33,307 bases of DNA from Rhodopirellula maiorica SM1 (lineage in GTDB: Bacteria > Planctomycetota > Planctomycetia > Pirellulales > Pirellulaceae): NCBI RefSeq assembly GCF_000346295.1, contig NZ_ANOG01000246.1, positions 1-33,307 on the forward strand. Direction: 5' to 3'. The notes under the pieces are model-generated. The model was not told where the DNA came from, made no database searches, and saw only the letters and a list, made by a program, of their open reading frames with translations. Positions 1-7,150 of this stretch are shown here, in pieces (position 1 is the stretch's first letter; every line of letters starts with the position of its first letter). Made by a program: the position numbers and the translations under genes.

Positions 1-259
1 CATCTTCGACTCGGACGTTTTCCGTGCGGTCCGTGTAGATTTGCAGCTCGCTATTGCCGCCTCCAAACGCGTTGACCTCAACGCCCCATTTGCAGTAGTC
101 CAGCGAGTCGCCGTCGAACTCGTCTTGCCAGACGAGCTTCATTTCTGATTCCGCAGATGCCACTTGAGGCTCCACTTTCTCTTGACCCCAAGCAGGGACA
201 ATCGACAAACAGGTGATGGCGGCAAGAAGACCAACGGGATGAAAGGTCTTTCGTTTCAT
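1..259 (-). CDS. GH16 family secreted beta-glucanase (laminarinase-like), N-terminal part
   Basis: The gene reads leftwards and is cut by the window edge after 86 codons. Residues 1-26 form a signal peptide: MKRK, a hydrophobic core, and an Ala-Trp-Gly-Gln end. Mature residues 41-86 match the first strands of GH16 beta-1,3-glucanases: the KLVWQDEFDG block, the KWGVE block, then GGGNSELQIYTDR followed by ENVRVED. The catalytic ExDxxE motif lies outside the window, so activity is not confirmed. An in-frame ATG ten codons upstream (ending at 289) is an alternative start. I prefer the inner ATG because it gives a normal signal peptide, although neither has a clear ribosome site. GH16 enzymes cleave beta-1,3 or mixed-linkage glucans, agarose or carrageenan. 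The short spacing from the GH149-like gene upstream and the shared strand favour a beta-1,3-glucan substrate and one operon. Confidence 0.8.
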   Translation of the reverse strand, partial: MKRKTFHPVGLLAAITCLSIVPAWGQEKVEPQVASAESEMKLVWQDEFDGDSLDYCKWGVEVNAFGGGNSELQIYTDRTENVRVED

Positions 260-345
260 CTTCAGTGCTGCTACGGTTCGACGGATCATGATTTTTCGCT
301 TTGGTTGCGAGGATGGGAACAAAGTAAAGTAGAGGGAACGTTGGA

Positions 346-555
346 TTACGCTGGAGGAGCAAAGTTCACCTCAATGCGTGTGATCTGACCGCGACGACCG
401 AACAACATGTCGGTCTCTGCGGCGGTCATCATCAATCCATCACGGTTAACGGTCGGCTGATCTAAGTAGTGGATGCTGAGTTCATCGTGGTCGCTGGGAC
501 GATAAATGATCGGCGTCTGGCACAACGTCATCGACAAAACAACCCGAGGGAACTT
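346..555 (-). other. C-terminal segment of the GH149-like gene, cut off by an in-frame TAA
   Basis: These 69 codons plus a TAA at 346-348 are in exactly the same frame as the GH149-like gene and follow its stop codon (556-558) directly. The translation looks like real protein. It has a strand-forming SMTLCQTPIIY stretch, then a DGLMM block and a final GQITRIEVNFAPP strand, as expected of the last beta-strands of a GH94/GH149-type phosphorylase. The first possible starts are a TTG at 537 and an ATG at 531, neither with a ribosome site, so it is unlikely to be a separate gene. I infer that the ancestral protein was about 1153 residues long and that the TAA is a recent nonsense mutation, a sequencing error or, less likely, a readthrough site. 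Confidence 0.65.
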
Positions 556-3500
556 TTAATGGACGCGGTGACGATGAACATCGAAAAAGACAAGCTCCGC
601 ATCGGTTTGCAGCAGTTCGCTTGACTCGAAAAAGATCGGGTCAAAGTGGATTTGTCCTCTTTCGATGCGGATGCCAAGCTCGTCCCATCGCGAAAGAATG
701 TCCTCTTTGACTTGGCCGGTCATTCCGGGTTGCTGGACGCCGGCGCCCTGTGGGGTGTGTGAATAAGGGTCCGAGGGAAAGGCTCCGTACTGCGATGGAG
801 TTTTGGACAATCCGATCCCATTGCGGATTTCGCGATAGTGCGCGTGCAATCGTCTCAATAGGTCCGGCTCGGACGAAGCGGTCGTGCCACGCACCTGCAT
901 GCACTGTTCCATGACGGCCAAAGCAAGTTTGGAAACCATATGCCAGTAGATCGATCCGAGTCCTTCGTAGGCAAAAAAGGTGCCGGATCGCCCTGTGAAG
1001 TGTCGGTGCCCAAAGGTTTGTTCAAAGATCTCGTTTAGAAGCGAGCGTTCTTGGGAAACCAATTCGCCGTATTTCGATCGCGGCTGCAAACGATCCAAAG
1101 CAATGTTCAAATCGGAAGCGTTGCAAAAGTTGCTATTGAAATGCAGCTCGCCATGAATGTCTTGCTGCACAATCGTGTGGTTTCGGTCATCCAGCAAGCG
1201 AGTCAGCAAACGTGATTGGCATGCGTTTTGTCTGGGAATTCGATTCTTTTCCAAAAATCGCGGCAACTCGCGGTCGGGATACAGCATGTAACTCTGCTGA
1301 TCTTCGCGGTAAATCTTGCTGTGGCGCAAGGCGTCCAGCACGGCGAGCGATTCGAGTGGCGACAACATTCCGCTACTGAGCACTGCGACTTGGCCTTCGA
1401 GCATCTCGTACAGATGCGAAAGCGGTGCGGCATCGTCCCTAAGATGCATCAAGTTATACGAATGGTACAGCCCATCGTCGCGGCGGTTGCTGCGAATCGT
1501 ATGATCGATCATCGTTCGCGCTTGGCGAAAAAACTGAACCAGGGACGCTAACGAGACGGTGTGCTGATCGTCACCAATCCCACCGCTGTACACACAATCA
1601 CGATATTCTTCGCCGGCGATCGACAGGGCATCAAGAATCTGTTTGCGGCGATCATCTGGGATCGGTCCATTGAATGCATCGGCATGTTGCTCTAACACCT
1701 GTTTGATGCGATCGACCAACTGAGAAACGGCTCGGGATAATGCAACCGTTTCCGGGATCGTGTCGCTTGGGCTGGTGAACCAATCGATTAAAAATGTCAG
1801 GTAACGACGAAGGTAACATGCGGTGACGACAGACAAACCACGGCCCACCAGTGCATTGTTTGCATCATTCCATTCGGGCCGCTGTGTGTTTAACCAAACC
1901 CCGCCTTCGGGAACGAAGTTCGTCAGTTTGGTGATCACGGGAACGAGCAGTTTTTCAATTAGCCCTACGTGGTAGGGTTCGCCATCATCGCCCCACAGCA
2001 GTTTGCCGTCACCTCCGATCGATTTGACTCGCTGATCGATCTCGGCAGCATGTTCAAAATCAAAATCAATCGTGACTTGCGGATCGCGACAAATTTGCTC
2101 ATACGGGCGGATGCGATAAGGGATGTCGGCGTAAGTACAGTAAGGTTGTGATAGACATGCATCTAAGTGGGCTGGAGTCATTGCTCGACAGCGTTCGAGC
2201 AGCTTAAGCAAGTAGATGATTTGATGGTCACCCCAGTAACCGATGTTGGTCCATGGATCGTGGGGATCGGGAATCTCCCAGTCGAACCCGTCTTTGGTGA
2301 CGCGGTAAGGGTTGTAACCGTCGGCCGTCGACGCGTTGACGAAGCGAAGCACCATGCTGGTAGCAAAATGAGGATAGGCGACCGCCAATGCTTCCCAGTT
2401 CTGAAAAATGTCTCGCCAATTCCCTTCGTAGCTCAATTTTTCGGATCCGTCTTCGCAGCGAACGTCAATCGAATAGTTGTTCCAGGGCCGAGTCGGATCT
2501 CCGTGTCGACGACTAAAGTAGAGAGGCAAGTATTCCGAAGCGATGCGAATGAGATCGGGATCACGTGTTTCCGCGACCCGCAAATTCAATTCGTCCATAC
2601 GGATCGATTGCGGCAAATCGTTCCATAGTGCCTCGTTACGCTGCTGGGCAAATCGGTTTGCTCGACGCACATGGTCGTGAAAATCGGTGGTGCTGATCTC
2701 GTATCCATGAGCGGGAAGTCCGCCACGCATTACGTTAAACAAGACATTGGATTGATGGCGTTGGACACGCAATTGGTTTGCCCCGAGTTGACGGCCATCG
2801 GCAGCGGACAAAATTCTAAGGAGTTGCGTTTCGTTTGCCGATGTGTCTTGTTCCAACGCGGCACCGATATCTTCACTGTCGGTCAAACGGTGCTGCAGTT
2901 TGATCACGTCGCAGTGATCATTGTTCAGATCCGTGACGATACTCCACCGCACCGGATTTAGCGGTTGCAACTCTAGACGTTTTGATACGAAAAATGCACC
3001 GCGGCGTCCTCGTACGTCGGTCTCGGGAACCAACACGGCGCCGTTGCGGACTTGGTCTAGCTGGGCCTCACTCAGTGCAATCACCGGATCGTTTAGCCCG
3101 TGTTGCCAAGCAACGGTGGTTCGTAGCCCCTCACTGGGTTCAGCGCGATCGGTGGGAATGGAGCTTAGGTAATACAACGCCAAACTTGCATCAGGCAACC
3201 ATTCGCTCTTTTTGTAGGCGTCGGCCAAGTTGCTATAACGCAATTGAAAATCTTTACCCAGCCCCGGAGGCAGCAGGTTCTGCAGCCCATCGGTCACATC
3301 GACTTGGACCACGACGTCATTCAAATTGACCAGTTCGCAGTTGCGGATAAAACCAAATTCATGGCCTGATGTCCACGTGTAACGAAACACAATGCCGAGC
3401 GAATGATGAATTTCTTCGAACCGAATGCGATTGCCAAAGGAGTTCTTGTATAGGTTCTGTGTGCGGACTCCATCGCGAATTGGCGCAGTGGAAAAAGGTT

Positions 3501-3807
3501 CCCAAAGTACCTCGTCGCCATCCTTGGACACTCGCAGCAACGTCTTGGGGCCGGTATGGGCAGCGGTATCGGCGATCTTGTCGGCAGAGTAATACGGGAA
3601 AAGTGCCGAGTCAGGGTTTTGTCGTCCCGCAGTCAACGCGCCACGGCTGGAAATGAACATCCAGTGATCACTCGAGCTGACGGCGCTCATGAAAAATGGC
3701 GGCATTAAGTGACTGTTAGATATTTTGTACCACGTCGCTCCCTCGAACTGGACATATTGTCCTGATACGCAAGGCCGTGAGATCGTAGGCGAATGAAGAG
3801 TAGTCAT
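556..3807 (-). CDS. GH149-like beta-1,3-glucan phosphorylase (clan GH-Q related)
   Basis: A 1083-residue protein without a signal peptide, so probably cytoplasmic. The N-terminal half contains a MPPFFMSAVSSSDHWMFISS block and an ALTAGRQNPDSALFPYY block, which I associate with the beta-sandwich region of GH149-type phosphorylases. The C-terminal half is an alpha-barrel-like region with NIGYWGDHQIIYLLKLL and, at about residues 645-651, PEWNDANN. The latter resembles the GDWND motif of GH94 enzymes and makes Asp648 a candidate general acid. GH149 enzymes convert beta-1,3-glucan oligomers and phosphate to alpha-glucose-1-phosphate. The assignment is from memory of the family and from context (GH16, sugar symporter, LacI); GH161 or a GH94 relative remain possible. 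I chose the ATG at 3807. An open frame reaches 4020 but overlaps the transporter and encodes Arg/Cys-rich, unlikely protein. The gene ends at a TAA that appears premature. Confidence 0.65.
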   Translation of the reverse strand: MTTLHSPTISRPCVSGQYVQFEGATWYKISNSHLMPPFFMSAVSSSDHWMFISSRGALTAGRQNPDSALFPYYSADKIADTAAHTGPKTLLRVSKDGDEVLWEPFSTAPIRDGVRTQNLYKNSFGNRIRFEEIHHSLGIVFRYTWTSGHEFGFIRNCELVNLNDVVVQVDVTDGLQNLLPPGLGKDFQLRYSNLADAYKKSEWLPDASLALYYLSSIPTDRAEPSEGLRTTVAWQHGLNDPVIALSEAQLDQVRNGAVLVPETDVRGRRGAFFVSKRLELQPLNPVRWSIVTDLNNDHCDVIKLQHRLTDSEDIGAALEQDTSANETQLLRILSAADGRQLGANQLRVQRHQSNVLFNVMRGGLPAHGYEISTTDFHDHVRRANRFAQQRNEALWNDLPQSIRMDELNLRVAETRDPDLIRIASEYLPLYFSRRHGDPTRPWNNYSIDVRCEDGSEKLSYEGNWRDIFQNWEALAVAYPHFATSMVLRFVNASTADGYNPYRVTKDGFDWEIPDPHDPWTNIGYWGDHQIIYLLKLLERCRAMTPAHLDACLSQPYCTYADIPYRIRPYEQICRDPQVTIDFDFEHAAEIDQRVKSIGGDGKLLWGDDGEPYHVGLIEKLLVPVITKLTNFVPEGGVWLNTQRPEWNDANNALVGRGLSVVTACYLRRYLTFLIDWFTSPSDTIPETVALSRAVSQLVDRIKQVLEQHADAFNGPIPDDRRKQILDALSIAGEEYRDCVYSGGIGDDQHTVSLASLVQFFRQARTMIDHTIRSNRRDDGLYHSYNLMHLRDDAAPLSHLYEMLEGQVAVLSSGMLSPLESLAVLDALRHSKIYREDQQSYMLYPDRELPRFLEKNRIPRQNACQSRLLTRLLDDRNHTIVQQDIHGELHFNSNFCNASDLNIALDRLQPRSKYGELVSQERSLLNEIFEQTFGHRHFTGRSGTFFAYEGLGSIYWHMVSKLALAVMEQCMQVRGTTASSEPDLLRRLHAHYREIRNGIGLSKTPSQYGAFPSDPYSHTPQGAGVQQPGMTGQVKEDILSRWDELGIRIERGQIHFDPIFFESSELLQTDAELVFFDVHRHRVH

Positions 3808-3913
3808 ATTGCAGCAATGATGAGAAGGTACGTTGTGTTGGATGGAAGAGCATGCAACCCGCGGACTGCGTGCACAGTGCCAAGCGGATTCAGGTGCCGA
3901 TGTCAGAGGTCGG

Positions 3914-5641
3914 CTACGCCGATTGCAGGTCCTCCGTCTTGCGGGCCTGCAGCTCTCGTTCGATCTGAACGGAAAGCGATTGGTTGATGTTGTAAAGCAG
4001 TAAACAAACCGCCGCGGCAAACAGGAACGTCGCGGGGATCACGCTCATCATCATCCGCAAACCGTCGAGCGTGACGGCCGTTTGTATTTGTTCGACGCCC
4101 ACCAGCGGTTGTAGATAACCGTAGTAGTCCAGTGCGAATCCGGTCATCGCTGCGCCAACGGCGCAGCCCATCTTTTGTGAAAAGGTGGCGGCGGCAAACA
4201 CTAATCCGGTAGCGCGACGACCGCCCCGCCATTCAGAGTAGTCCGCGGTGTCGGCATACATCGCCCACAGCAATACCGGGACCGGACCGCCAATGAACGA
4301 GGCTGCAATCTGCAGCGCGAACATTGTTTTAATCTGATCCGGTTCAAGAAAGAGGAAACATGCCGTCAGGATCGCGACCCCGACGTTCATCCCAATCATC
4401 AGATTTTTTTTGCCAAAGACTCGCGTCAATGGTTTGGTCAATAACATTCCCGCAATCGCAGCGAAACTGCCCAAGACCCAAAACATCGGGGCGAGATCGG
4501 CGTTGCCGCAGTAGTACTTGAAGTAATACAGAATGGCACCGCCACGAACAAACAAGCCACTCAGTTGCAACAAGCCAAAGCCAAACAAGACCATCCAGGG
4601 ACGATTGGAAATCAAGTCATTAAAATCCATTTCCAAAGTGGATGCCTCGGTGACGTCATCAAAGCGGTGTAGTGCGATCTGTCGTACCACCAACGACACC
4701 AGACTTAGCAGCACGTAGCATCCGAGGATGGGCAACAGAGTTGTTGTCGAGAAGGCTGTTGCTAAACAAGCCAACAGAGCCAAACCGGCTAGCATCACTT
4801 GATGAACGCGAAGGCTCGTCAATACAAATCGCAAGTCGGCACGAAACGTCGACTTCATCGCCACCGCCGGCTGCACGCGTTCCTTGGTGCTGGCAAAGGT
4901 GATCAAAAATAGAATGACCGCAGCGACCGAAAAGACCGCCATCGTCCAAAAGAAGCCCATTTGTTCATTGGCGACTACCTGCTTTTCCACCCCATCAATG
5001 ATGGTGGTCTCGGTGCCGCCAAAATAACGGACCATCCCCAGCGTGCAGTACTGGACGACAATGCCGCCGCAAAATGCGGCAACAAATCGATAAGTCGAGA
5101 CACTCGTTCGCTCGATCGAATTGGATGAGATCACGCCCATCAACGCTCCGTAGGGAATGTTGATCGCGGTGTAGGCCATCATGACGAGGGTGTAGGTAAC
5201 GTAGGCGTAAATCAATTTGCCGTTGGGCCCGAGGTTGGGCGTATAGAAAGTCATCATCCCTGTGATTGCAAACGGCACCGCCATCCAAACCAAATAGGGG
5301 CGAAAGCGTCCCCAAGCCGTGCGTGTGCGGTCGGCTAGATAACCGACCAAGGGATCGTTGATCGCGTCCCAAATACGGGTGACCAGCATCAGCGTGCCAG
5401 CGGACTTGGCGGTCAGCCCGAACACGTCGGTGTAGAAGTAGACCAGAAAAAACTCGAACGTCTTCCAGTACAAGTTCGACGCCGTGTCACCAAGTCCGTA
5501 GCCGACCTTTTCGCCGACGCTAAGTCGCTGATCCTCGTCGGATTGCGACTTAATCGGGCCTCGGATCGCTCCCTCACCCGGCGGTTTGGTAGCAAGCGAG
5601 CTCGCATCGACAGGTTCAAAAGAGCGTTCTGGCACAGTCAT
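3914..5641 (-). CDS. GPH family (MelB-like) sugar:cation symporter of the MFS superfamily
   Basis: A 575-residue inner-membrane transporter. Residues 41-105 show the GPH signature: KVGYGLGDTASNLYWKTFEF, the first helices, then RIWDAINDPLVGYLADRT with the conserved acidic residues. RTAWGRFRPYL follows in the first cytoplasmic loop. The family co-transports glycosides, pentosides or hexuronides with Na+ or H+. The usual length is about 450-500. The excess comes from a soluble N-terminal stretch of about 40 residues and an insertion at about 265-340. That insertion separates the STKERVQP end of the first half from NDLISNRPW at the start of the second, and contains two hydrophobic segments (about 281-320). 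The gene is 106 bp upstream of the GH149-like gene on the same strand and divergent from the LacI gene, so glucan oligosaccharides are the likely cargo (inference). Confidence 0.88.
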   Translation of the reverse strand: MTVPERSFEPVDASSLATKPPGEGAIRGPIKSQSDEDQRLSVGEKVGYGLGDTASNLYWKTFEFFLVYFYTDVFGLTAKSAGTLMLVTRIWDAINDPLVGYLADRTRTAWGRFRPYLVWMAVPFAITGMMTFYTPNLGPNGKLIYAYVTYTLVMMAYTAINIPYGALMGVISSNSIERTSVSTYRFVAAFCGGIVVQYCTLGMVRYFGGTETTIIDGVEKQVVANEQMGFFWTMAVFSVAAVILFLITFASTKERVQPAVAMKSTFRADLRFVLTSLRVHQVMLAGLALLACLATAFSTTTLLPILGCYVLLSLVSLVVRQIALHRFDDVTEASTLEMDFNDLISNRPWMVLFGFGLLQLSGLFVRGGAILYYFKYYCGNADLAPMFWVLGSFAAIAGMLLTKPLTRVFGKKNLMIGMNVGVAILTACFLFLEPDQIKTMFALQIAASFIGGPVPVLLWAMYADTADYSEWRGGRRATGLVFAAATFSQKMGCAVGAAMTGFALDYYGYLQPLVGVEQIQTAVTLDGLRMMMSVIPATFLFAAAVCLLLYNINQSLSVQIERELQARKTEDLQSA

Positions 5642-5677
5642 TCCGTTCGATGAGAAGAGTGAAAGGCCGGTGATTTA

Positions 5678-5691
5678 TTCAGTCGGTTGCA
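5678..5691. promoter_or_regulatory. Degenerate operator half-site for the LacI-type repressor
   Basis: The sequence TTCAGTCGGTTGCA keeps the right half (CGGTTGCA) of the operator found three times further along. It starts 63 bp before the first full copy, six helical turns at 10.5 bp, and lies 37 bp upstream of the symporter start. It may be a weak auxiliary site. Confidence 0.4.
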
Positions 5692-5740
5692 GTAAACCGG
5701 CGTCGAAACAGCCCTTCGAGGCTCGTAAGGTAACACGAAA

Positions 5741-5754
5741 TGAAACCGGTTGCA
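5741..5754. promoter_or_regulatory. LacI-type operator, copy 1
   Basis: TGAAACCGGTTGCA, a near-perfect palindrome of the form TGNAACCGGTTNCA with a central CG, typical of LacI/GalR family operators. It sits between the divergent symporter and repressor genes, 99 bp from the symporter start. Confidence 0.8.
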
Positions 5755-5804
5755 AAAAGATTTCGGAAATGCGTCACGAAAATGGGGTTTTGCGTAAAGT
5801 TAGA

Positions 5805-5818
5805 AGAAACCGGTTGCA
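5805..5818. promoter_or_regulatory. LacI-type operator, copy 2
   Basis: AGAAACCGGTTGCA, differing from copy 1 only at the first base and starting 64 bp after it. It overlaps a weak -35-like TTGCAC (5814-5819) that stands 18 bp before a TAGATT (5838-5843). If that is the repressor's promoter, binding here would block it. Confidence 0.78.
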
Positions 5819-5846
5819 CAAATAGGGGTGAGGTGCGTAGATTTAA

Positions 5847-5860
5847 TGAAACCGGTTGCA
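5847..5860. promoter_or_regulatory. LacI-type operator, copy 3
   Basis: TGAAACCGGTTGCA, identical to copy 1 and 42 bp (four helical turns) after copy 2. It ends 15 bp before the repressor's start codon, so a bound repressor would probably stop its own transcription. Confidence 0.8.
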
Positions 5861-5875
5861 GAAGGCCATTTTTGA

Positions 5876-6895
5876 ATGCGAGCCCCAATGAAACTCAACG
5901 GAACCACGATCAGCGACATTGCTGCACGAGCCAACGTCAGCAAGAGCACCGTGTCGCGTGTCTTGAACGACAAGTCCGTCGTCAACCACCAGACACGCAA
6001 AGTGGTGCTCGAGGCGATGGAGTCGCTGGGCTATCAAGCCAACGCGTTCGCTCGCAGTCTCGCCAGCGGGCGGTCGATGACCGTCGGGGTGGTGACTCAG
6101 AAAATTGGTAGCCCGTTTTACGACATGATCATGCAAGGGGTGATCCAAGGGTTCGCCGGCACCGGTTACTCACCGTTGTTCGTGGACGGTCAATGGGAAG
6201 AGAGTACCGAGTTGGAAGTCATTCGCACCGTGCTGGGACGAAAGGTCGACGGGCTGCTCTTGCTTGGTGGTGATATTCCTGAGCAGCAGTTAAGCGAACT
6301 CAAAGAACGACTACCAACGATTGTGGTCGGCAAAGAGATTCCGGGCTGGGAAAACCAATGCGTCTATATCGACAACGTTAGCGCTGCCTACGACGCGACC
6401 AAACACTTGATTGAATTTGGTCACCGTGACATCGCGATCATCAAAGGGATCAAGCAGCATCAGGATGCGGTGCGTCGCTACGACGGCTATGCGAAAGCGC
6501 TTTCGGATGCGGGCATTGAACTGGATTCGGACTTGGTGCTTGAAGGAGATTTCTCGGCACAGTCGGGCATCGTGGGGATCAGTTCGCTGTTGATGCGAGG
6601 CAAATCGTTCACCGCAGTGTTCTGTGCAAATGACATGGTTGCCTATGGCGCTAGACTAGCTTTACAGCGACATGGGATTCGAGTTCCCGAGGATGTTTCG
6701 ATCGTCGGGTTTGATGATCAAGGTGAGTCGGCTTTCGTGACTCCGCCGCTGACGACCGTGCGACAACCAGGCGTGGAGATGGGCGTGGCCGCTGCTGCGG
6801 GGCTGGTTCAATTAATGCAGGGCAAACCCTGTGAGCTGCCAAAGTTACATGCCGAACTGCAACGCCGTGAATCCGTCGCGAGGGTCTATCGATGA
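5876..6895 (+). CDS. LacI/GalR family transcriptional repressor
   Basis: A 339-residue DNA-binding regulator. The helix-turn-helix is at about residues 10-32 (TTISDIAARANVSKSTVSRV), followed by the hinge helix near NAFARSLASGRS. The effector-binding periplasmic-binding-protein fold starts at MTVGVV, with the family's VDGLLLLGG and VPEDVSIVGFDD blocks. I chose the first ATG because AGAAGG lies about ten bases upstream; the ATG at 5888 is in frame and also possible. The protein probably binds the three ACCGGT-centred palindromes upstream and represses both itself and the divergent symporter/phosphorylase/GH16 unit until a glucan-derived sugar appears. The effector cannot be read from the sequence. 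Confidence 0.93.
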   Translation: MRAPMKLNGTTISDIAARANVSKSTVSRVLNDKSVVNHQTRKVVLEAMESLGYQANAFARSLASGRSMTVGVVTQKIGSPFYDMIMQGVIQGFAGTGYSPLFVDGQWEESTELEVIRTVLGRKVDGLLLLGGDIPEQQLSELKERLPTIVVGKEIPGWENQCVYIDNVSAAYDATKHLIEFGHRDIAIIKGIKQHQDAVRRYDGYAKALSDAGIELDSDLVLEGDFSAQSGIVGISSLLMRGKSFTAVFCANDMVAYGARLALQRHGIRVPEDVSIVGFDDQGESAFVTPPLTTVRQPGVEMGVAAAAGLVQLMQGKPCELPKLHAELQRRESVARVYR

Positions 6896-7009
6896 TTTCT
6901 CAACGCTTTCCCACTCTCCGCTTGGGTGATTCCGCAATGCGTTTGCTTTGTGATTCCGTTTCCCCACAACGTCCACAGCATTTCGTTCACCGAGGAGGGC
7001 TCCGATAAA

Positions 7010-7023
7010 AAGCAAGTTTGCTT
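7010..7023. promoter_or_regulatory. Short inverted repeat upstream of the DUF1559 gene
   Basis: AAGCAA-GT-TTGCTT, a perfect six-base inverted repeat with a two-base gap, in the 255-bp space between the LacI gene and the DUF1559 gene. It could be a regulator site. The rest of the space shows only the hairpin at 7102-7121. Confidence 0.25.
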
Positions 7024-7101
7024 CTCTTCGTCTGCTTTTGCGTGCGTGGGCGATTTGTGAGCTGCGACAAAATGTGAATGTTACGCAACGTTTCTCGCTT
7101 T

Positions 7102-7121
7102 AAAAACACGTCGGTGTTTTT
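7102..7121 (+). other. Leader hairpin before the DUF1559 gene
   Basis: AAAAACAC, loop GTCG, GTGTTTTT: a perfect eight-pair stem with a tetraloop, followed by a pyrimidine-rich run and 29 bp before the start codon. It could be a 5' UTR stability element or a weak terminator/attenuator. The stem is AU-rich, so I do not call it a terminator. Confidence 0.35.
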
Positions 7122-7150
7122 CCTCTTTTCTTTACCAAGGCTATCTTATT

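Noticed and set aside
556-558. Recoding of the stop as selenocysteine or pyrrolysine
   Set aside because: The codon is TAA; known recoding of these types uses TGA or TAG, and no SECIS-like or related gene is seen.
3808-4020. N-terminal extension of the GH149-like gene to 4020
   Set aside because: It overlaps the symporter gene and encodes Arg/Cys-rich sequence with no family similarity; the ATG at 3807 leads straight into conserved sequence.
5586-5825. Open frame of 79 codons across the operator region
   Set aside because: It overlaps the symporter start and runs through the operators; no ribosome site or protein-like composition.
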